Origin: Russula earlei
Taxonomy: Eukaryota > Basidiomycota > Agaricomycetes > Russulales > Russulaceae
Assembly: GCA_025769875.1 (NCBI GenBank)
Contig: JAGFNK010000002.1
Location: forward strand, 186,001 to 250,000
Reading direction: 5' to 3'
DNA: 64,000 nucleotides
The position numbers were made by a program, and so were the translations under genes. The notes under the pieces were generated by a model. It had not been told where the DNA came from and searched no databases. It saw only the letters and a list, made by a program, of their open reading frames with translations. Positions 23,503 through 34,500 of this stretch are shown here, one piece after another. Every line of letters starts with the position of its first letter. Position 1 is the first letter of the stretch.

Positions 23503-25579
23503 ATGGGCGGCGCATCTTCTACACAACGCGGCGGCAAAGTCGCGCAGGTCCATACTGTCCTCCAAGAGGTGAAGAACGCGAACGAGCCCAAGGACACAGC
23601 ACAGGTCAATGGATCTCATTCGGCTACCTATCCATCTGCTCAACCTTCCTCAGGCTGCTAACATCGCTAAAGACCACCTGATCTATCCGAACACAGAGGT
23701 ACTTGCTCGATTATCCACGACATCTGCCAGGCGGCGCTCATTGTCCCTAGCAGGAACCCCAGAAAGGCGATGCGAAGCCCGCCATACCCTATACAGACAC
23801 AACGAACGTCAGTGGGGCACTTGTCATGCGGGGGAAAAGACTGCGGCTGAAACCCTTCCCAGCGCGCCATGAACTTCCCAGACGGTGCGGCCAGCATGCT
23901 CACTTGCAGCACTCACGGCGTCCCCAATGTCAACTTGCCAAGGTTTACCAATGTGGTCGCTCCGTCTGAAACACGACCGAGGCTAGACGTTGTCATATCC
24001 CAACAGGTCAAAGATGCACCTAACAATGCTCTTGTGACTGACCGGGCCTTAAAGCAGCGGACCCAGATGAGAGACCCGAAGATTGGTATACAATCCAAAA
24101 AGAGGACCCGGAGAGTTAGAGTTAAAGGGAAAGGTGCAGAAGCTCTCCAGGAGGGCGCAGAGAATATCCCTCCTCCCTTGGCGGCCCAACAGAATACCCT
24201 ATCGGGCCGCCGCCGTGGGCCAAGTCGAGGAGAAAATAGGACTAGGCCAGGACCGAGGCGTGGGAGAGCGACAAATAGCACGACAGCCCAGGTTGCAGAC
24301 GATGACAGCAGTCGATCGGCCGAGGGTGTGGTCGAGGGGGACGTCAAAGACGGGGGTTGTCACGCTCGCATCAATGGAACTCGCGATGGTGGCAGAAAAG
24401 GCAATTCGAGACCCAGACGGCGCCTGCCGTCCCAGGGTGGCGCTCGCAAAAATTCCGGGTCGGGCCTAGGCATGGTCGAGGAGGAGATGGAGTTGCCGAA
24501 AGCGGATAGAGAGAGCGATGATAAGTCGGCCGATAGACGTCTTTCGGAGGGAGAAGGTGACCGTCGATCCATACCTGGCCCTCATGAGAGCGCGACCGCA
24601 TCATCGCCATGCGAGGACACCGAGCCAGTTGCAGAGGGCGATGATGCATCAACCGCGCAGCCTCTACCCTCTTCCGCCCGTCGTCGCGCCAAGGAGTATA
24701 TCCAGCGACGCACTCGCGAGCGCTCCGTCGACGCGGCTAGAAGACACATTGTCAGGACAGCCACGTGGGAGCGCCACGAGAATGGAGGCGAATCCCAGAG
24801 CACAACTGGATCTCCCAGAGGGGCCGGTTGCGAAAGCGTCGGGAGGAACGAGTGCATCCATGTCCGATGCAAAGCAGCCAGATCAGTTCGCATTTGATCC
24901 GGAGGCATCACCATTCACACCCAACGCGACATCGAGTCCAAGACAAGCGTCGGTCTCCTCCATCGGGGTGCAGTCATTTTCCTCTCCAACGCCTTTGCCC
25001 TCTCACGGCAACCGCAAAGTCGCTCCGCTGATATTACCCAAGGGGCCCAACAAAGGTACACGGTCAGAACCAGCAAGGCGTGATTTGGTGCCGGCAACAC
25101 TCGCTTACCCTTACGCGGGAGCCAATTCGTCGCACGCCGAGCAAATTGCACTTGTGCGGTTACAGGCATATTATAATTGGTTAGCCGGAAGTATACCGGC
25201 GACGGGAGTTGGCATTGGCCTGAGCGCATGGGAGCATATGGATATGTCAGGCGGAAGTGGCGGGCTCAGCGGTGGCGTCGCCTTGGGCCGGCTGAGCCAG
25301 AGCCAGAGCCTAAGTCAAGGCCGTGGGAAGGGACAATGCCGTAAGTCGAGCGGAGCATATGCTCACCCAAAGGAACACGTCGTCTTCTCGCCGCGCGAGC
25401 ATGAAGGGACGGAAGTGGGTTCTGAATCTGCTCTGCCGCAAGGTAGTGGGACGGTCAAGGCCGGCGAGGACGAGAAAGGGAAGGAGCGGGGGAAGTGGGA
25501 CGGAAAGTGGGGATTACGTGAAGTGACGGGCAAAGAGATTGGATGGAGCTGGGGACAGGGCGACTCGTCGGGCGGATAA
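23503..25579 (+). CDS. Large disordered protein with PAM2-like motif
   Basis: No known domain. A first exon may begin MGGASSTQRGGKVAQVHTVL, a possible N-myristoylation start, but the exons between 23600 and 23870 are unclear. From 23869 a long Arg/Gly/Ser/Glu-rich frame runs with KRTRRVRVKGKG and RRRGPSRGENRT, then a charged helix (ARRRAKEYIQRRTRERS). A second frame from about 24520-24900 continues to the stop at 25579, with QFAFDPEASPFTPNA, similar to a PAM2 (poly(A)-binding-protein interaction) motif. It also has a helical ALVRLQAYYNWLAGSI and a Trp-rich end (GKWDGKWGLREVTGKEIGWS). An intron within 24550-24890 must link the frames. An RNA-related role is inferred from composition only. Confidence 0.5.
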
Positions 25580-25797
25580 GCCCTAAATGAGCGAGAATAG
25601 AGTCGATCATGGCATTATTCGACTCAATCAGCCATCAATTTCAATTCATTTCAATTCAATATCATCCTTTCCGCAAAAACATTCCGCCTGCCCTTACTTA
25701 TTCCATTTCCCCCTCTCCACCTTGGTAATACGCTCGCTCTCCCATCCCCCCACCATCATCAAGCTGGCAGACGTTCCCTGCTCCACGCTCCACAGGG

Positions 25798-27896
25798 ATG
25801 CCATACGTCGACATCGCCCAGGGGAGCGACTTTGCCTCGCTCTGGTACATCACCAATTCCCCCACCGGCCATGTCAGCAGTTTCGACCCAGATAAGCCGA
25901 CCGTGATCCTGCTGCACCCCTTCTTCCTCGACTCGACCTGGCTCGACACCCAGTTCGGCGACCCGAGGCTGAACGGGGATTACAACCTCATCGCGTTCGA
26001 CCAGCGCGCGGCCGGCCGGACGCTCTCGCGACCCAACGGGAGACAGGACGCGTGGACGGACGCGGCGGATTTGGCGTTTGCGTGTCATGTGCGTAAATAA
26101 AAAAATAAAGCAGCGGGATGAAAAGTCCTTCCTTCCCCCGCGCGCGAACGGCCCCTCGCTGAATCGTTAGGTCTCGGTCTCCTCTTCTTCATTTTCGACG
26201 GAAAGGCGCTTTGGTTGCCACCGGCGCACGTTTGGGCCAGCGAGACGACGGCGGCCAACCTTGGCATACGCTTTGCTGCACTGTGAGCCCAATCCCATGA
26301 CGCACCCCCCCCCTCCCCTCCCCTCCCCTGCTTTCCCCCACACCTCGTCTTTGTTGTGCGCGCGTCTATTGCCGGGAGGAGTGAACCGTGCTCGTTTTAT
26401 CAGGTTCCCCCATATGGTACTGAGCCTGACTATGCTCTCGGTACCGTCGCCGACAGAGTGCGTCCCAATTTCTTGCTTCCTCCATACGGCGGCCCGTGTT
26501 TTGCTCAGATTATGAAATTTCAATTTCTTCTTTCTTGGTTTTGTACAGACTCGAGGCATATTTCCATACATGCGACGAACTCCTTCATATGTGGGCGCAC
26601 GCCGAAGATCTCGACACCCTGGAGTTTGCATTGATGCAGGTCATAGCATATATCGCCGGACCGGTACGCGTTCCCACCGTCATCTGTCATCGTTGCGTGG
26701 TTCGTGATTCTCAAACAAACACGCCTACACAGGATGTTTGCACTAATTTGGCGGACGAGGTGCGGAAATTGCTAATTGAACCCGGGGGCGGGGGCATTCT
26801 TACGTTGCGAGGAACAGGTTATCGCGCATTATGAAACCGCATATCCGCCATATAAGCGTCACAGGCTGGCACAGATTGGAAATGTCCTTATGAACGTAAG
26901 CTCGTTGATTCACGCCATGAAACCCCGACGGGACCTTACGGACCTGAGATGTTAAAGCGGGAAGCCTTGACCAAAAGGGAGCTTGCGGCCATTCGACAGC
27001 CCTGCCTCCTCATCCACGGAGACAAGAATCAGATACATCCAATACAACATGCGTACAATATGGTTGCAGACCTAGTCAACGCCAAGGGTGGTGCCAAGCT
27101 GTACACGATCAAAGGTGCATTGCCTTTCGGATTTGAATATTTTGCGTCCGTTGACGCCGTTGTCGTCAGGTGGTCAAGGATATATCAGCGTGGTACCCAC
27201 GACTGCTTCTGTTTGCAATCGGGTGTTCCTTCAGTTCCTCTCACGTTTGCCGGACGCGCGATCTGAGCTGCGGCCGCCAAGAGATCCCCTGGAGGTATAT
27301 ATTTCGCACGGGCTGGAGATTCTGGCCGAGCTGGCCGGGGATCCAACGATTGCCGAGCGGGACCCACTTTCGCCGATGTCATTTTCGCGAATATCGGTCG
27401 CCGTACAGCGATTACAGGTGGAGAATTATATGGCCGCGGCCAAGGAAGCGAGAAGAGCATTCTCACCTTTAGGCTCTGATGGCCGCCCTATGCGCATGTG
27501 AGTCGGGTGGTTCTCTGATGTGATGGGACGTTCTAGAGTGTCGTAACAGGTATTCGGAGCGGAAACATGACCATTGGTTCCAGGGCGACCGATGTTGGAT
27601 GTCTTACGTCGGTAAGAAAGGATTTCGATCGGGCTTTGTGTCGAAAAGGGTGCTGATGAGGAACAGAGAACATCCCGGACGCAGAGGAAGTGCCGGAACA
27701 CCTGCCAGAGCAACACGTCGGTGGACCAACGGAAGGGCAGATTCAGCCGGCGTCAGAAGAGGTGATGCGGGTTAGCGCCCAACACCGGATGGCCTTCAAC
27801 CCTGGCAAGGTCGAGAGGATGGAGAGGATAGTCGGGAAGAGCGGCATCCAAAAGATGACGGGTGCCATTCCATTAGTCAAGCTTGGGCCACGTTGA
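25798..27896 (+). CDS. Alpha/beta-hydrolase-fold protein, probable pseudoenzyme
   Basis: Start MPYVDIAQGSDFASLWYITN. Fold landmarks: PTVILLHPFFLDSTWLDTQF, YNLIAFDQRAAGRT, then after an intron ALWLPPAHVWASETTAANLG and IRFAALFPHMVLSLTMLSVP, QPCLLIHGDKNQIHP and KGGQGYISVVPTTASVCNRV. A 200-residue C-terminal extension (ISHGLEILAELAGDPTIAER; RMAFNPGKVERMERIVGKSG) ends at 27896. The nucleophile elbow G-x-S-x-G is replaced by WASETT, the acid position in HGDKNQ is Asn, and the expected His position is Gln (GGQG). The fold is clear but activity is doubtful. About eight introns of 50-110 nt are implied. Confidence 0.75.
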
Positions 27897-28967
27897 TCGA
27901 TTGGAGAAGCTGTAGATACTTTGCACGTCCCCGTCCATATACATTTGTAACTCACATACACTCCTTCTCTTGGACGTCGGACGGCCCACATTTCCAATCC
28001 TCGAGTCGTCCCTGCTCAGGCGAGTTTCTTTTCATTCATTTGTACTTGGGTGGCGCTGCCGTCACATCCCTTTGTGTTTTTTTTTTTTGCCACTGACGGC
28101 ATGAGCAACCCAACTGGGAAGCAAATGCGCTCGCATGGGAAGGGACTAGTAATCTGGCGTCGGCCGCCTCCTTCGCTCGCGACTCACTACCGTACATTTT
28201 TTTCATTTTCCGGCAGACGTTGACGGCATTTTTGGCTATCGTTTTTTTGGTACGGGGGGTGAACGGTCGCGTTGGCGTTGGCCGTTCGAATGGGGGCGGG
28301 TGGCAGGCAGGCACAGTTATCACGAATACGACCCTTTGCAGCAGCTGCGTTCTCACCGTCCCCCATGTCCATATCCCATGCATGTTCCCGAAACGGGTCG
28401 CGCAATTAATTTCGAGCGTGTGGGCCCCCCCGGCCCCCCCCCCGCAATCCGTTGAACCCGAAGCGCCCATTCGGCCTCGCTGCTGCGGATGCCATGGTTA
28501 TGGCCGTGGCTTCTGCTGTTCCCGATGCGTTCCGGCGCCCGGGTACGCTTGTCCATATATACGAACCCGAGGCCTGCTGACCTCTCTCTCTCACGACACG
28601 AGCCTCGTGAAAGAACTCACACCCACAAGCCGGCTTCCATTCCACATCGCCAGCTTTTGGCTCAAGGCACCATCACTTTTGACGTTTTGTCAAACTCCCC
28701 CCCCCCCCTTCCGAAAAGGATTCCCCTCAAACGGGGGACCGAACAAGCGCTTCCAACCTTTTTTTTTTTTTTGAGTTGACGTGACGGTCCACGCCCGTGT
28801 AAATCATTTCGACGTGCAAAACGGGACAGCACGCGGGGGATGCTGCCGCCGCTACTTGCACGCAGGATGCCTAACTTGGGGCACACGTAGGACCAGATCG
28901 TCTCAGATGAACCAACGACACGTGATGATACATGACCGGTAATACAAAGCAACGAGTTGAGTTAGAG
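27897..28967. other. Convergent intergenic gap with homopolymer runs
   Basis: About 1.07 kb between two converging stops. It contains runs of 10-12 T (28077-28087 and 28759-28771), C-rich runs near 28430 and 28690, and a long but featureless frame at 28220-28774 whose translation is low-complexity. I see no gene. Confidence 0.55.
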
Positions 28968-30514
28968 TTATGAAGCCTTATCTATGATGGGCGCACTCGA
29001 AGGCCGCGCTATGGCCGGGATAAACGTCCTCCTGTCGCAACATTGGTCAGCTCGTTGTGGACACCATCCGCAACCCGTCGTCTGCGCCGCCCCGGCCACA
29101 ACCTCAAATGGCGAGCGCAAAACTTACCGATTGAGCACGAGTCCCTTGAGCGCCTTGATTTCCATACGAATCTCCTCTTCCTCAATCGCCGTCACAGATG
29201 ACGGCGTCGTGCCAGGCAAACGATGCATTGCCGATGCCAGCGCGTACGTCTTGGTCGTCAGGTAGCCCGTAAAGTCGATCAATGCTTGAAGCGTGTGTTG
29301 GAACCGGTGCGTCGGGCGTGCAGACACCGCATGGGTAACCGAGTCCTGCAACTTGGCCAGTACGGGCAAGAGAGGGGGTGTCCGGCCGCGTCGCAGGATC
29401 CGGGGGATGATAAGACCAATGGGGTGACCCCGATGACGGGCCGTTTGCCGTGACGTGGAAGAGAGGAGCGCCATTGAGCGTTTTCCAGAGTGACTCCTAC
29501 CACCAGCACACAGGACGAGCGAGTCCAGATGTCAACCAGTTGGCATTCGTCAAGGTGAAGCGCTGGGCCATACCTGATAACCATCGTCAATGTTCAAGAT
29601 TGACGATAGGTTCGTGGAAAGGAGCATTTGGAAGATATTCTCTGCCGTGATCGGCTTGTTTTGTGCCGCGAGATCGGCCAATGTGCAGCGGAGCAGCGTC
29701 ACATGTGGCAAAAGGTCACCGCTACGCTCTACGGCTGCAGCGACGTCACCCAGGCTCTTACACCCGCTCCACGGAACGACCTCTTCCCACGGATCAGGAT
29801 GAGGCAGATCCGCGTACGCGACCTTCTGTGCCTCTTTGAGGTCGTGCAAAGCGGCCGTCAGCTTGACGAGGAGGTCTCTTTGGTGCGTTTTCAGCGAGCG
29901 ACGGGCGAGGGCGGATCGCGTCAAGCGGGGGAGAAGGAATCGCTAACGCAGGCCAATGGAATCCGTCTCGCTGAGCGGGGTCGGCAGACGCGAGAGGGAT
30001 GTTGTGCGTACGTACGTAGTAGATAAAGAGCAGGACGGTCGAGCCTCCCGTCAGCCATGAAAGAAGCTTGAAAGTGCCTACGAGAAGGCCGGGAAGACGG
30101 GACGGGGGAGGCGCGGGATACATCCGTGGCGGCACGGCAGGTAGCTGCGAGGGACGAAAGACAATAAAAAACGGACCATTATTAGGAAAGCGGGGTGCAT
30201 AGGGCGGAGGCACGCACCATCTCGCGCAACAGCAGTTGTATCTCCCCATCCGTCAGACCCTTCTCCGCCAGGAAGCGGCGTTTAGATTCGTAGTCTTGGT
30301 GTATGACCTGGGGGGAACTCAGGAAGTGCCGCGCTCGGTCCAGAAGCTCCGAGCGATTGGGAATCGGAACTGGTGTCAGCGACGAGGATGATGGAGGAGA
30401 CGACGAAGAGGATGACGGGGACGGAGCAGGCTCGGACGAGGAGTCACTGGTGGATGGTGGTGTCTGTGTTTCCGTTGAATGTGGCTGTGAGCCGTCCTCG
30501 TTATTGGCGGTCAT
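28968..30514 (-). CDS. PEX14: PEX14-like peroxisomal docking protein
   Basis: Membrane component of the peroxisomal import docking complex that binds the PEX5 receptor. Start MTANNEDGSQPHSTETQT, a Ser/Pro-rich tract, then the PEX14 N-terminal helical domain: RSELLDRARHFLSSPQVIHQ and KRRFLAEKGLTDGEIQLLLR. After an intron comes a Pro-rich stretch and a membrane segment (LLSWLTGGSTVLLFIYYV), then helical C-terminal exons (LLVKLTAALHDLKEAQKVAY, ITAENIFQMLLSTNLSSILN, KLQDSVTHAVSA, RMEIKALKGLVLNR). A stop at 29124 overlaps a perfect GTAAGT donor. Splicing there to a GCGACAG acceptor adds RRTFIPAIARPSSAPIIDKAS and ends at 28968. In-frame ATG 30589 is an alternative start. Confidence 0.8.
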
Positions 30515-31537
30515 CGCGAGAGTCCGAGTCCTGATAGATGCGTCACGCGTGACAGACGTGTTTGCAACTGTCTGAACAAGCTGGGCCATCAGCACACAAA
30601 GACCTGTGTATGATCGTCTGTATCAAGCAATACCAAGGTTTCTCAACCTGACAATACCTGCGTCAAGCAACCGGCTGACAGCCCCGTGTACAGACCACAA
30701 GACGCTCCCACCCCGATGACCGCGTAAATGGACCTGCTGTTCCAATGAGCCGTGTGTCTCAGCCGTCATCTATGGTGGTGCTGCCGGGGATGTCCACGCA
30801 TACAAGCTCGTAGGGGGTTTGTTTGCCAAGGCACTCAAGTTCTGCATGGCATGCAAGTTTGTCACCAAGCAACGTGCCGGTCGGGATGAGCTTGCACCAG
30901 ACCGGATCGCCAAGTCAGAGCACGCACCCACGCGTCGAGCGATGTTCCCTTCTCCACGTCTTCACTTCTCCGCCGCCCTCCCGTTGCCTCGATCATCCGC
31001 CCGATTAAAAGAATCACGGTGCCTGTGCCTTCGTCTGACGCCACCATCCTCGTCGTCTTCGAACGACGTTCAAACCCGCCTTGACTCTGCGTATGTTCTG
31101 TCCCTTCTATATCTTCCTTCTTTTCCTGTAGACTAGACCCGCCGCTGATGGTGTATCCACCCTCGCCAATGTGCACGCCCTCCTCATGTTCCAGACCGAT
31201 CCTCGCGTATGTCCACCTCCTTTTGGCATTTCGTTTCTGTTTCTTGTAGATTAGACCCGTCGCCACGACATTTTCGACAATACAAACACGCCGCCCTGGC
31301 GCGTTCTAGATCATCCTTTTCTTGCTTCGTTCACTGTCCACCTTCGGACTACGCAACTGTCTCAGTATGATACCAGCCGACTCGTAGAGATGTACCATAA
31401 GCCTTGCACGTATATAAATACGTCTTCGCCTTCGAGCACGAGTAGCAAAATCTAGAAGGAGCTCAATGCACCCCCAGAGTGGAACTCTCAAAGTAAAAAT
31501 CGTAAACGAGGCCTTGGTGTCACAACTTTCGTCTCTA
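30515..31537. other. Intergenic gap between PEX14 and the NLR gene
   Basis: About 1 kb holding the PEX14 promoter and the 3' flank of the NLR gene. Two pyrimidine-rich tracts each ending in TGTAG or TTGTAG followed by A[C/T]TAGACCCG[C/T]CG (near 31130 and 31248) look like a small duplicated intron/exon boundary. The frames around them are too short to call a gene. Confidence 0.45.
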
Positions 31538-34500
31538 TCATTTTAAAGCAGGTGGGTTTGCTAACTGGCTGGGTGGGAAATGGAGGATAACGGTGCGACC
31601 TTGTGAACATAGAACTAAACTAGATTTGTACCAGTGTTGACACTGCGGCCGGCAGGACACTGGCACCCAACATAGTCTCACGGAATGGGCGGTATGTCTT
31701 TTAAAGACCCAGCCATCCATACTGCAATACAAGCCCTGCATTGCGGTGGCACGGACTGATGACGGGTCGCTCTGGAGGGTCTGCACAATGGCGTCAGTGC
31801 TCGTGTCCCAGACGCGGACTGTGTGATCTTCGGACCCAGAGACAATCTGGGTGCCGTCTGGCGAAAATGCGACGGCGACGACCCCTTTGGACAGGCCCTG
31901 GAGGGTCTTGACGGTGCCACCGGTGCTCGTGTCCCAGATGCGGACCGTGCAATCAGCGGACCCAGAGACGATCTGGGTGCCGTCTGGCGAAAACGCGACG
32001 GCATAGACCGGATCGGAGTGGCCCTGGAGGGTCCTGACGGTGCCACCCGGTGCTCGTGTCCCAGATGCGGACCGTGCGATCAAGGACCCAGAGACTGATC
32101 TGGGTGCTGTCTGGCGAGAACGCGACGGCGTAAGACCCACCTGGAGTGGCCCTGGAGGGTCTTGACGGTGCCACCTGGTGTCCGTGTCCCAGATGCGGAG
32201 CGTGCGATCAGAGGACCCAGAGACAGATCTGGGTGCCGTCTGGCGAAATACGCGACGGCTATGACCCGAATCGGAGTGGCCCTGGAGGGTCCTGACGGTA
32301 CCACCGGTGCTCGCGTCCCAGATGCGGACCGTGCGATCAGTACGACCCAGAGACAATCTGGGTGCCGTCTGGCGAAAATGTGACGGCTGTGACTGAAGAG
32401 GAGTGGCCCTGGAGCGAATGGCCCTGGAGGGTCTTGACGGTGCCACCGGTGCTCGTGTCCCAGATACGGACCGTGCGATCAGCGGACCCAGAGACGATCT
32501 GGGTGCCGTCTGGCGAAAACGCGACGGCATAGACCCAATTGGAGTGACCCTGGAGGATCGTGATGGTGCCGCTGGTGCTCGTGTCCCAGATGCGGACCGT
32601 GCGATCATCGGACCCAGAGACGATCCGGGTGCCGTCTGGCGAAAACGCGACGGCTCTGACCAAAGCGGAGTGGCCCTGGAGGGTCCTGACGGTGCTCGTG
32701 TCCCAGATGCGGACCATGCGATCATCGGACCCAGAGACGATCTGGGTGCCGTCTGGCGAAAACGCGACGGCATAGACCGCTTCAGAGTGGCCCTGGAGGA
32801 TCGTGATGGTGCCACCGGTGCTCGTGTCCCAGATGCGGACCGTGAGATCAAAGGACCCAGAGACGATCTGGGTGCCGTCTGGCGAAAACGCGACGGCTAA
32901 GACCGAACCGGAGTGGCCCTGGAGGGTCTTGACGGTGCCACCGGTGCTCGTGTCCCAGATGCGGACCGTGCGATCATAGGACCCAGAGACGATCTGAGTG
33001 CCGTCTGGCGAAAACGCGACGGCTCTGATCCAAACTGGAGTGGCCCTGGAGGGTCTTGACGGTGCCACCGGTGTTCGTGTCCCAGATGCGGACCGTGCGA
33101 TCAATGGACCCAGAGACGATCTGGGTGCCGTCTGGCGAAAATGCAACAGCGAAGACCAGATTGGAGTGGCCCTGGAGGGTCTTGACGGTGGCGCCTGTGC
33201 TCTTGTCCCAGAGGTGGACCGTGTGATCCTCGGACCCAGAGATTATCCGCGTTCCGTCTTGAGAAAACGCGACAGCCAAGACCGACGAAGAGTGTCCTTC
33301 CGTTGTTCGCATGTTAGCACTCCATGAATCTTCCATCCCATTCACCACAGTCAAAAAAGTCTTTCCCAGTTCCGTGCCGGAATTGTTTACGAATTTTCGA
33401 TTCAAGTGGCGTGAATGGAAGTGCCGAAAAGTACGTATGCAGCGCTGCCATGCTAATGGGATCGAAGAACGCAAGTACGAACCGCTCAAGTTCATACAGC
33501 ATATCAACGATCCCACTTGGAACCCCAGCAAACGTCTATCATCATGTCATCAAGTCGTCCACACCAAATTGAATATTTGTTACGACTCACCAATAAAGTA
33601 TTCCGAGCAAGTCTCAGTGCAGGAGTCGCCACATCTAGGCAGCCCATCAGACTAAGTGCTTCAATCCAATACAAACTCCGGGTGAAGCAGAATGTTTCCA
33701 ACCAGTCAAAGAGCTTGTCTGATGGCAGTGAATATGCCAAATGATTGGCCCAATGACGGCAGGCATATTGCATAGCTTGGTGGAATCTGTTGCGCAATTC
33801 TTTCTGAAATATCTCTGATCTCCCTATTTAACTTTGAGAAGTCTTCAATCTTGCACATATCCCGTTCAAGGCAGTTCATTTGCTTTAAACAATCAATGGA
33901 GAGACAGCTGTGGTACAGTGAAGTATCAATCAGAAAGTCAGGCTCTGTGCAACGGTGAGGATCGACAATAAAATCCGGGAAGGATGCATGCATCATTCGC
34001 ACCGTTCCAGTGTTTGAAGGAATGATCATGATGGAACCCAACCGCTGCAGAATGCTTGTAATGCTAACTTCGTTACTGGCATCATGGGAAAGCAAAGCTG
34101 ATATTGAAACTGCAGGGAGAGGATCACCGAGCAGAACAATGCAACCAAGAGTCATTCGCAAGCGAGCCAATGTGTTTGTGCTGGAAGATGTCGGAAATGC
34201 GTTACGCAACACCTTGAGGTAAAGATCGTCTAGGTGCTGGTAAGGATACGATTTTGCCTGCCCAGAGACTCTTGTAACAGAAACCAATTCACGGAGTTGA
34301 CCTCTTGGGTTGTAAGCATCAGCATCTTCGATAAATCGGATTGCAGTGGCAGCAAAGATGAACAATCCATCCGACAATCCAACAAGCGCACGGACATCGT
34401 CCTTCGTGAACCAATCAAACGTAAGGAGGCCTACGTTGAGAGACCCAATGCGAGTAAGCTCATGGATTAGAAATGTTTCAATATCATCATCGACAGACGA

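Noticed and set aside
28220..28774. A 184-codon plus-strand frame
   Set aside because: Low-complexity text across homopolymer runs, no family resemblance and no splice logic; judged non-coding.
30819..31300. Possible small spliced plus-strand gene with two similar acceptor-like tracts
   Set aside because: The exons would be short and low-complexity with no recognisable product; kept only as a note in the intergenic entry.
32035..32851. WD40 region read as a separate Ser/Arg-rich protein
   Set aside because: This is the out-of-phase translation of WD40 repeats caused by the indels; it is not a gene.
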